DNA of 15,755 nt from DASPFV01 sp035620975 (GTDB lineage Bacteria > Acidobacteriota > Vicinamibacteria > Vicinamibacterales > 2-12-FULL-66-21): assembly GCA_035620975.1 (NCBI GenBank), contig DASPFV010000027.1, positions 1 through 15,755 on the forward strand, read 5' to 3'. The translations under genes were made by a program, and so were the position numbers. The notes below the pieces were generated by a model. The model ran no database searches and was not told where the DNA came from. It worked only from the letters and a program-made list of their open reading frames with translations. Below are positions 8,357 through 14,256 of this stretch, one piece after another. Every line of letters starts with the position of its first letter. The first letter of the stretch is position 1.

Positions 8357-9297
8357 CAGGCGGGCACCTCCTGACCCGGGGCGAGCCAGAGCTGGTGAGG
8401 CCACCGCGCCGGCGGCTCCGCGGCAGGATGGTACGGCGCGAGCATGGCGGCCGGCGGCTGTGCACCCGCCGCTGCGCGGCGATGCATGCCGGGGGTGTGA
8501 TCGATGTGCCACCCCCGGTATCCGTGATCGAGCAGCAGGCGCGCGCAGACGTCCACCGAACCGCCTGGTCCGGCCGTCCCCGGATGACACTCGAGCAGGA
8601 CGACGCGATAACGTCTTCGACCGAGACCATCCGCCATCCCGCGCAGCACCTGGAGCTCCGCGCCTTCCACGTCGATCTTGACCAGGTGCACGGCGTCGAG
8701 CGCCGCGCGGTCGGCGACAGCGTCGATAGTCTGCACCGGGCTTTGGAAGTCCACGCGCTCGCCGGAAGAGGCGAGCCGGGACAGCCCGGAGTTGCCGCCG
8801 TGCTGCGCGAAGGCGCAGAACCCGGCGGCTCCTTCCACGTCAGCAGCCCCGAGCCTCAGGCAGGAGACCTGCGTCAGCCCGTTCCGGCGGACGTTCGCCG
8901 AGAGCGCCGCATGCAGTGCGGGATGCGGCTCGAGCGCCAGGACCCGGCCGGTCGGGCCGACGAGATGGGCCGCAACGAGCGAGAAATATCCCCAGTTCGC
9001 GCCGGCATCGATCACCTGCATGCCCGGTTCGAGCAGGTGCACTGCGAGCTGCGTCTCCTGGGGCTCGTAGCGTCCGGTGAAGCAGACCTCGCGCGCGATG
9101 CTGTCGCTCAGGTCGCACACGAAGCTGGCGCCTCCCAGCTCCGGAGGCAACGCCGACAGGAACGGCCGGCGCGAGAAGCGGGCCAGCGCATTCGCAGCCC
9201 GGTAGCGCCCGAACGGCAGGCATCGAATGGCCGTCGCGGAGACGGTGACCCAGCGCGGCTGGCGGTCAGGCGGGCTTCCGGGCCAGGAGCAGCACAT
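8356..9297 (-). CDS. FkbM family SAM-dependent methyltransferase (second copy)
   Basis: With ATG 9297 as the start the product has 313 residues. SAM-binding motif I is VIDAGANWGYF (95-105), followed by LALEPHP. The FkbM signature VKIDVEGAELQVLRG is at 206-220. It differs clearly from the FkbM protein at 1910-2785, so it is a separate family member rather than a recent duplicate. The C-terminal 40 residues are rich in Pro and Ala. The start is uncertain: ATG 9297 overlaps the upstream gene by 32 bases and has no visible ribosome-binding site, and the next in-frame ATG upstream is at 9336. The conserved domain begins well inside either version. It probably O-methylates a sugar of the repeat unit. 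Confidence 0.88.
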   Translation of the reverse strand: MCCSWPGSPPDRQPRWVTVSATAIRCLPFGRYRAANALARFSRRPFLSALPPELGGASFVCDLSDSIAREVCFTGRYEPQETQLAVHLLEPGMQVIDAGANWGYFSLVAAHLVGPTGRVLALEPHPALHAALSANVRRNGLTQVSCLRLGAADVEGAAGFCAFAQHGGNSGLSRLASSGERVDFQSPVQTIDAVADRAALDAVHLVKIDVEGAELQVLRGMADGLGRRRYRVVLLECHPGTAGPGGSVDVCARLLLDHGYRGWHIDHTPGMHRRAAAGAQPPAAMLAPYHPAAEPPARWPHQLWLAPGQEVPA

Positions 9298-9928
9298 GAT
9301 CGGAAAGCGCGCACGGGAACAGCCGCGAGAGGGCACGCGGAAAGTGGCGGCCGGTGAGGGGCACGCGCGCCCTGAGCGTCCACTGGAGCTCGACGGCCTC
9401 GAGGCTGCACTCGCGAGCCAGGCGCTCGAGATCCGACGGAACGAGCGCCGTGAGGTGGGCCGGATAGCAGCCGTCCTGGAACTCCGCGAAATGTCCCCGC
9501 GTGACGAGGGAGAGCACGGCGCGCGCGCTGCGCTGGTTGGGCGTGCTGACCACGAGCAGCCCGCCGGGCCGCAGCACCCGCGCGAGCTCGCGCATCAGGG
9601 CGCGCGGGTTCTCGACGTGCTCGATCACCTCCAGGGCCGCCACGACCCCGGCCCGGCCGGACTCGACTGGCACCGCCTCACGATCGAGATCGACCCGGGC
9701 AAACGGCGCGTCGCGCGGCAGTCCGACGTGCCGGACGACGTCCACACCCAGGTAGTCGGAGACGCCCCCCCGGGTGAGCTCGCGCAGCCGCCCGGTGCCG
9801 CACCCGACGTCCACCAGAAGCCCCGAGGCCCCGCGGCGCCGAAGCGCGACCGCAGCGGTCCGGTAGATGACCTCCGCGCCCGTGCCCCCGGTGGAGAGGG
9901 CCCGCTCCGATACCGAGTGGCTCGTCAC
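9266..9928 (-). CDS. class I SAM methyltransferase (Methyltransf_11/23 type)
   Basis: The compact 220-residue product starts at GTG 9928, overlapping the upstream stop by GTGA. It is a single Rossmann methyltransferase domain: motif I LLVDVGCGTGRL (37-48), the acidic LGVDV strand end near 60-64, ALEVIEHVENP (98-108) and RPGGLLVVSTPNQRS (120-134). The pattern EVIEH...PGG...STPN is typical of small UbiG/Methyltransf_23-like enzymes often found in glycan loci. It has neither the Cys4 module of the methyltransferase at 3668-4603 nor the FkbM signature. It is flanked by a glycosyltransferase and an FkbM gene, so it probably methylates the saccharide, but the substrate cannot be read from the sequence. 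Confidence 0.88.
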   Translation of the reverse strand: MTSHSVSERALSTGGTGAEVIYRTAAVALRRRGASGLLVDVGCGTGRLRELTRGGVSDYLGVDVVRHVGLPRDAPFARVDLDREAVPVESGRAGVVAALEVIEHVENPRALMRELARVLRPGGLLVVSTPNQRSARAVLSLVTRGHFAEFQDGCYPAHLTALVPSDLERLARECSLEAVELQWTLRARVPLTGRHFPRALSRLFPCALSDHVLLLARKPA

Positions 9929-11043
9929 GCTGCCGCGGTGTTCTGGTATTCCCTGAGCAGGTCGCCCAGTCGCCGAAGCACGGGCCCAGGGGCGCAGCGT
10001 GCGGCGGCATGAGCCGGACCGGCCGCGCCGAGCCGCGCCCGAAGCGCCGGGTCCGCGACGAGCTCCGCCAGCGTCCCGCCAAGCGCCTCGAGATCGCCGG
10101 CCGTGACGAGCCTGCCGCACGAGTGATCCACGATTTCCGGCGCCCCGCCCGTATCGGTGGTCACCACGGGCCTGCCGGCCAGCAGCGCCTCCGCGAACAG
10201 CACGCCGAACGGCTCCGGTCGCTCGTTCGCCTGTACCACGACATCGGCAGCCGCCAGGATGGCCGCAATATCGCGACGTTCGCCGAGGAACCGCACGCGG
10301 GACGCGATCCCGAGATCCCTGGCGGCGGTCTGGAGCCTGGCCAGGTACCTGGCGTCCCGGGGGCGCTGCACGCCACCGGCAATCCACAGCACCCACGACG
10401 GATCGGGAGCAATCAGTCTCAGGGCGCGCAGCAGGCTCAGATGGCCTTTCCACGGGTCGAGCCGGCTGGCGGCGAGGAGCACGACGTGCCGGTGCGCCGC
10501 GCCGAGCGCCGTCCGGATCGCGCCCCGCGCGGCCGCGGCGGATGCGACCGCCGCGACCGGGCAGTACAGGACCTCGACGCGCGCGCGCGGCTGCACGAGC
10601 TGCGCCGTGCGCGCCGTCCAGCGGCTGTTGCTGATCACGAGGTCACAGGGGAGCGTCCGTGCCCAGCGCTCGACGGCGGAGCGGCCGGTGGCGCGGTCGT
10701 GCTGCCACCACACCACCGGCCGGCGCTCCTGGCGGCCGATGCCTGCAAACAGCGCGTACGACCATGGCGCGTGGCAGACGACCACGTCGGGCCGGCTCGT
10801 GCGCAGGACCGACCGCAACACGGCGCGACCCGCGAGCACCGAGCCCGGATGCCGGAGCCGGACGTCCCCGAGCACGTGCACCGGCGCGCCCGCCTCGCGC
10901 AGCTCCTCGACCAGGCGCCCGGGCGAGGCGACCGCGAACGCGCTCTCGAGCGACGGCACGGCGCCGGCCGCGCGCGCGATCGTCACGAGCATCCGCTCGA
11001 TTCCGCCGTAGAGGCGGCCGCTCGCCACGTGCAGCACCCTCAC
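9925..11043 (-). CDS. glycosyltransferase family 4 (GT-B)
   Basis: The 372-residue product starts at GTG 11043, with GAGG seven bases upstream and only 13 bp after the export gene. It begins MRVLHVASGRLYGGIERMLV, the standard GT4 opening with a GGIE loop. VVCHAPWSYALF (88-99) and WWQHDRATG (112-120) are acceptor-domain strands. The donor domain has LLAASRLDPWKGH (about 189-201). EX7E is E277 and E285 (PEPFGVLFAE), followed by TTDTGGAPEIV. It is the first sugar-transfer gene after the export pair in transcription order. No membrane segment is visible. The family call is secure; donor and linkage are unknown. Confidence 0.93.
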   Translation of the reverse strand: MRVLHVASGRLYGGIERMLVTIARAAGAVPSLESAFAVASPGRLVEELREAGAPVHVLGDVRLRHPGSVLAGRAVLRSVLRTSRPDVVVCHAPWSYALFAGIGRQERRPVVWWQHDRATGRSAVERWARTLPCDLVISNSRWTARTAQLVQPRARVEVLYCPVAAVASAAAARGAIRTALGAAHRHVVLLAASRLDPWKGHLSLLRALRLIAPDPSWVLWIAGGVQRPRDARYLARLQTAARDLGIASRVRFLGERRDIAAILAAADVVVQANERPEPFGVLFAEALLAGRPVVTTDTGGAPEIVDHSCGRLVTAGDLEALGGTLAELVADPALRARLGAAGPAHAAARCAPGPVLRRLGDLLREYQNTAAA

Positions 11044-11050
11044 ACGCCGG

Positions 11051-11054
11051 CCTC
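11051..11054 (-). promoter_or_regulatory. Shine-Dalgarno site for the first glycosyltransferase
   Basis: GAGG on the minus strand, seven bases from GTG 11043 and inside the 13-bp gap after the export gene. It supports that GTG as the start. Confidence 0.55.
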
Positions 11055-11056
11055 AG

Positions 11057-11860
11057 TCAGAAGAACCGCGGCGGAACGTCGATCGCGTCGCCGGGCTTGA
11101 CGAGCTCGTCCATCCGCACGCCCTTGAGGACGACTTGCTTGCCGTCCACCAGCCGCGTGATCTTGACCCGGCCCCTCGCCCCTCGATCGGTGATGCCCCC
11201 CGCCATCGAGATCGCCTGCGCCACCGTCAGTCCGTCGTCGATGAGGTACGGACCCGGGTTGCGCACGTGACCGGTCACGAAGAAAGTCTCCGCCTTCGGC
11301 ACGAATATCGTGTCGCCGTCGGAGAGCACGACATCACGCGCACGGCCTCTCCTCACGTCGGCCATGCTGATGCGCTCGGGCGCGGGAGGCGGGGCCGTCC
11401 CGGTCGACCCTCCCACCGGGCGGCGATTGATCTCGACGTAGGCGCCGGCGTCCGGCGTCGGTGAACCCGCCTTTGCGAGCACGTCCATCAACGTCATGTC
11501 CCCGGTCAGGGCGACAGCGCCCGGCAGCCGCACCTGACCGCTGACGTAGACGACCTGGCTGCGGTAGGTCTCGACCTCCAGCGTCACCTGCGGGTTGACG
11601 ATGTAGCTCTTGCGGAGGCGCGCGGCGACGTCCTCGGCGATGCTCCGGAGCGTCAGCCCGCCCGCTTTGACACGTCCGATGAGGGGGAAGTCGAAGGTGC
11701 CGTCGATGTCGACGGTGACAGTCCGCGTGAGGTCCGGTTCCCCGTAAACGACCACGGCCAGCCGGTCCTGCGATCCGACGACGTATTCGGGCGTACCGGA
11801 GACGCGCTGCGCCGCAGGGCCGACTCCGGCGAGCACGGCGACGAGAAGAAGCACAGTCAT
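11057..11860 (-). CDS. polysaccharide export protein (OPX/Wza-like), short form with two SLBB repeats
   Basis: The 267-residue product starts at ATG 11860, ten bases after the beta-barrel gene. Residues 1-17 form a short signal peptide (hydrophobic core, AGVGPAAQ end). The protein contains no cysteine at all, so it cannot be a lipoprotein as Wza is. The polysaccharide export (PES) domain covers about 25-101 (YVVGSQDRLAVVVYGEPDL, then FPLIGRV). SLBB repeats start near 103 (VVYVSGQVRLPGAV) and 191 (ETFFVTGHVRNPGPY), joined by a Pro/Gly-rich linker. It ends DAIDVPPRFF with no C-terminal amphipathic helix, which in Wza forms the outer-membrane pore. It should line the periplasmic part of the export channel, and the adjacent barrel probably supplies the outer-membrane part. 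Family call is very strong. Confidence 0.95.
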   Translation of the reverse strand: MTVLLLVAVLAGVGPAAQRVSGTPEYVVGSQDRLAVVVYGEPDLTRTVTVDIDGTFDFPLIGRVKAGGLTLRSIAEDVAARLRKSYIVNPQVTLEVETYRSQVVYVSGQVRLPGAVALTGDMTLMDVLAKAGSPTPDAGAYVEINRRPVGGSTGTAPPPAPERISMADVRRGRARDVVLSDGDTIFVPKAETFFVTGHVRNPGPYLIDDGLTVAQAISMAGGITDRGARGRVKITRLVDGKQVVLKGVRMDELVKPGDAIDVPPRFF

Positions 11861-11870
11861 GTGAGCACCG

Positions 11871-13076
11871 TCAGATCCCGTAGCTGAAGGAGGCCACGAT
11901 ACGGTGGCGATCGTACCGGCGGTCCTGCCGATCGCTGTCCCGCGTGGCCGCTTCCCACGACACGCCGACCCGGACATCGTCCCGGAACCTGTACCCGACG
12001 CCGGCGCTGACGACGTCGGCTGTATCGGTGCGGTTCACGCGCCCGGTGACCAGCTGGCGGTAGCCCAGCCGCTCGCGTCCGACGCCGCCCTGCACGTCGA
12101 ACGGACCGGCCAGGTGGTGAATCACGTCCAGCCTCGCGCCGGTCGTGAGGTAGTACGGCTGATCGAGCTCGAACGAGTAGTGCACGTCCCGGGTGAGGCG
12201 CAGATCGAACCGGGTCCGCTCGAGCAGCGTGTAGCCGAGCGATCCCTGGGCGACGAGCCCCGCGTAGTCGGCCAGCACCGGGGCGATCGGGTCGAACCGC
12301 CGGTAGCCGACCCCGAGGGTGCCCTGGATGAGAGCGGTCGGGTCGAACTGCACGAACGGCATGACTCGAAATGAGTCCGCGTCGCGCTCCGGCGCGTGCT
12401 CGAAGCGGTCGCGCTGCCAGCCGGTCGTGACGCCCACGGTAGTCATCGGCGTCAGGGTCACCAGCAGGCTGCTCTCGTAGGTATCGACGCGATCGTTCAA
12501 CGTCCGGCTCAGCGCCACACCCTCGAACGTCGCGCCGTCGTCGAAGGTGAGATGCGACCGCCGCGCTTCCAGCCTGAGAGCTGTACGTGAGGCGAGCGCC
12601 AGCCGCGCTCCGGCAATGGCGGTCGTCTGTTGTCGCGGGGCCCGGATATCGAGCTCGGCGTTCAGCCGCTCGCGCGTCTCGATCATGCTGCCCGAGATGT
12701 AGGGCTGCAGCCGGGCGGAGGTGAGCTCCGCGCGCGCTTCCCAGGTGTAGCTCACGTTACGCTCGTCGGCGAACTCGTGGAAGTACACGAATCCCGCCGC
12801 GTTCGACGCCGACAGGAGCAGCGGCCCAGCCCTCAGCCGCGCCTGCACGCGCGGCACGATCGTCGCCGTGAAGTCCTCCTTCGGATTCTGCGCGTCGTTG
12901 AAGACGTTCGAGTCCACCCCGACGTCCCTGATGAGCAGCGACGGGCTGAGTCCGAGAGGCCCGAAGCGGATTGGCATCGAATCCAGTGGATCCGGCTCGG
13001 GCGGCTGCGCGGCCGCCGGAGCCGCGAGAGCCCCGACGAGGACGAGCGCGACGATCGTGCGGTGTGGGAGGCTCAT
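11871..13076 (-). CDS. outer-membrane beta-barrel protein, probable EPS export porin
   Basis: The 401-residue product starts at ATG 13076, overlapping the regulator stop by ATGA. It has a clear signal peptide with probable cleavage after AAA at residue 23 (APAAAQPPEP). The mature part alternates polar and hydrophobic or aromatic residues in many short strands (for example LLLSASNAAGFVYFHEF, QGTLGVGYRRF, SAGVGYRFRDDVRVGVSW) and ends with the strand RIVASFSYGI. This is the pattern of putative outer-membrane porins found in EPS and exosortase loci (BBP2-like, an assignment by pattern only). Tight linkage to the short OPX gene suggests it is the outer-membrane outlet for the polymer, comparable to the Wzp barrels proposed for Myxococcus. 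Localisation is fairly certain; the specific role is inferred. Confidence 0.82.
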   Translation of the reverse strand: MSLPHRTIVALVLVGALAAPAAAQPPEPDPLDSMPIRFGPLGLSPSLLIRDVGVDSNVFNDAQNPKEDFTATIVPRVQARLRAGPLLLSASNAAGFVYFHEFADERNVSYTWEARAELTSARLQPYISGSMIETRERLNAELDIRAPRQQTTAIAGARLALASRTALRLEARRSHLTFDDGATFEGVALSRTLNDRVDTYESSLLVTLTPMTTVGVTTGWQRDRFEHAPERDADSFRVMPFVQFDPTALIQGTLGVGYRRFDPIAPVLADYAGLVAQGSLGYTLLERTRFDLRLTRDVHYSFELDQPYYLTTGARLDVIHHLAGPFDVQGGVGRERLGYRQLVTGRVNRTDTADVVSAGVGYRFRDDVRVGVSWEAATRDSDRQDRRYDRHRIVASFSYGI

Positions 13077-14047
13077 GACACGCGCGAGGGCTTGGCCCGC
13101 GTGATCCCGAGTTGACGCGTCTTGCGGTAAAGATTCGCGCGCTCGATTCCGAGCGCCCTGGCGGCATCGCTCATCTTCCAGCCGTGCTGCTGGAGCACCG
13201 CGGCGATGTACTCGCGCTCGAACGCCAGCCGGGCTTCCCGGAGGGTGCCGCTGACGGCAAAGGTCGGCGGGGGCGGCGGCGCCGGCCTGAGATCGGCCAG
13301 CACGTCTTCCTGCCGGATCGTCTCGCCCTCGACAGCCTCCGCCAGCCGCTCCAGCGCGAGGCGCAACTCGTCGAGGTTCCCCGGCCACGGCAGCGCCGCC
13401 AGTGCGGTCAGGGCGGCGGGCGCCAGGCGCCGGGCGATGCCCCGATCGCGGCAGACCTCGCCGAGGACGGCCTGGATGATGTCGGGGAGGTCGCCGCGCC
13501 GCTCCCGCAGCGGCGGGACGTCGATGCGCATACGTGCCAGCCGCTCGTAGAGATCGCGGCGGAAGCGGTGCTCCACCACTTCGTGCGCGAGTCCCGGCTG
13601 CGCCCCGGCAATCACCCGGAGGTCGAGCGGCTGAGTGGTCGCGCCGATCCGGATCTCGCCATCACGGAGCACCCGCCAGAGACGGAGCTGCGCCGCCGCC
13701 GGGAGCTGCGCGACGTTCGCGAGCAGGAGCGTGCCTCCACGGGCGCGCGCCAGCAGACTGTCCGCGTCGAGAGTCTCGACGTCCGTGCGACGGCCGGGCG
13801 CGCGGCCGAACAGATCGCGGAGCAGCGAGTCCGCCGTGCCCTGCTCGCAGTCCACCACGTGAAACGGATCCGGGTCGCGTCCCGCCACGGCCCGTCCGAT
13901 TCGCTCCACGCTGAAGCCGGGTTCGACCACGATCAGCACGGGATTCCGCCCGGAGGCGGCCGCACGCACGGCTGCCGCGGCAGCCAGCACGGCCGGCGAC
14001 GAGCCGAGCAGCTCGGGGGGCATCTCGCTCGAGGAACGTGCATGCAT
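13073..14047 (-). CDS. NtrC/PspF-like transcriptional regulator with degenerate AAA+ domain and Fis-type HTH
   Basis: The product has 324 residues from ATG 14047 (alternative ATG 14023, 316 residues). There is no receiver or other sensory N-terminal domain, so the layout resembles PspF: AAA+ about 13-225, Fis-type HTH about 281-315. The alignable scaffold remains: LLGSSPAV, RVLRDGEIRIG, VIAGAQPGL, the FRRDLYERL region (162-170), PPLRER and WPGNLDELR. The nucleotide and sigma54 motifs are lost. The Walker A slot reads VEPGFSVE (41-48) instead of GESGTGKE, the GAFTGA slot reads GRAPGRR (81-87), and Walker B reads TLLLANV (106-112) with Ala and Asn for Asp and Glu. ATP hydrolysis and sigma54 activation are therefore unlikely. 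It is probably a DNA-binding regulator of its own operon, acting with sigma70-type polymerase or as a repressor. Confidence 0.88.
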   Translation of the reverse strand: MHARSSSEMPPELLGSSPAVLAAAAAVRAAASGRNPVLIVVEPGFSVERIGRAVAGRDPDPFHVVDCEQGTADSLLRDLFGRAPGRRTDVETLDADSLLARARGGTLLLANVAQLPAAAQLRLWRVLRDGEIRIGATTQPLDLRVIAGAQPGLAHEVVEHRFRRDLYERLARMRIDVPPLRERRGDLPDIIQAVLGEVCRDRGIARRLAPAALTALAALPWPGNLDELRLALERLAEAVEGETIRQEDVLADLRPAPPPPPTFAVSGTLREARLAFEREYIAAVLQQHGWKMSDAARALGIERANLYRKTRQLGITRAKPSRVS

Positions 14048-14157
14048 GGGATGGATGCTCGCAGACAGCTCCGCCCTCCCGGTCACAGAGGGGCTGACAC
14101 TTTCCCTTCGCGCCCTGTGCCGCTCGGGCCGACCGCGCCGGCGTAACAAGCTCGTCT

Positions 14158-14187
14158 ATGGTCGCAGGTTCAGGGGTGTTGTGTCAA
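14158..14187 (-). promoter_or_regulatory. candidate sigma70-type promoter of the EPS operon
   Basis: On the minus strand a perfect -35 box TTGACA (14187-14182) is followed after 18 bases by GACCAT (14163-14158), a weak -10 matching consensus at positions 2, 5 and 6. It lies 111 bases upstream of the chosen regulator ATG, in the AT-rich part of the intergenic region. I found no good sigma54 GG-N10-GC promoter there. The -35 is convincing by eye; the -10 is not, so an activator may be needed or the true -10 may differ. Confidence 0.4.
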
Positions 14188-14190
14188 TGA

Positions 14191-14219
14191 AGATACATGC
14201 AGTGTGGCCGATTAGATAC
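14191..14219. repeat. short direct repeat AGATAC, candidate operator
   Basis: AGATACAT (14191-14198) and AGATACTT (14214-14221) match at 7 of 8 positions with a 23-bp period, about two helical turns. They sit just upstream of the candidate -35 box, a usual place for an activator site. The repeat is short and could be chance. Confidence 0.3.
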
Positions 14220-14256
14220 TTCACGCGTCGTCTATAAACACTTCTGGATCAGTGAG

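Larger units (their letters stand above)
14048..14256. other. intergenic region between the ABC exporter and the regulator (promoter-bearing)
   Basis: This is the only gap longer than 13 bp in the window. The part from about 14141 to 14256 is clearly more AT-rich than the flanking genes, as expected of a promoter. It contains the candidate promoter and direct repeat listed separately. I see no hairpin followed by a T-run after the ABC exporter stop, so read-through from that gene into the regulator is possible. No small gene is supported here. The regulator frame stays open upstream to about 14149, but no good start with a ribosome-binding site is seen there. Confidence 0.7.

Noticed and set aside
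14039..14048. Self-complementary TGCATGCA/CATGCATG at the regulator start codon
   Set aside because: Eight-base palindromes of this kind arise by chance, and there is no second copy to suggest an operator.
13112..14146. 344-codon open frame on the plus strand opposite the regulator
   Set aside because: The minus-strand product has a clear Fis HTH and AAA+ scaffold; the plus-strand product has no family resemblance.
14241..14256. Possible hairpin CACT...AGTG just after the ABC exporter stop
   Set aside because: The stem is only four base pairs with no following T-run, too weak for an intrinsic terminator.
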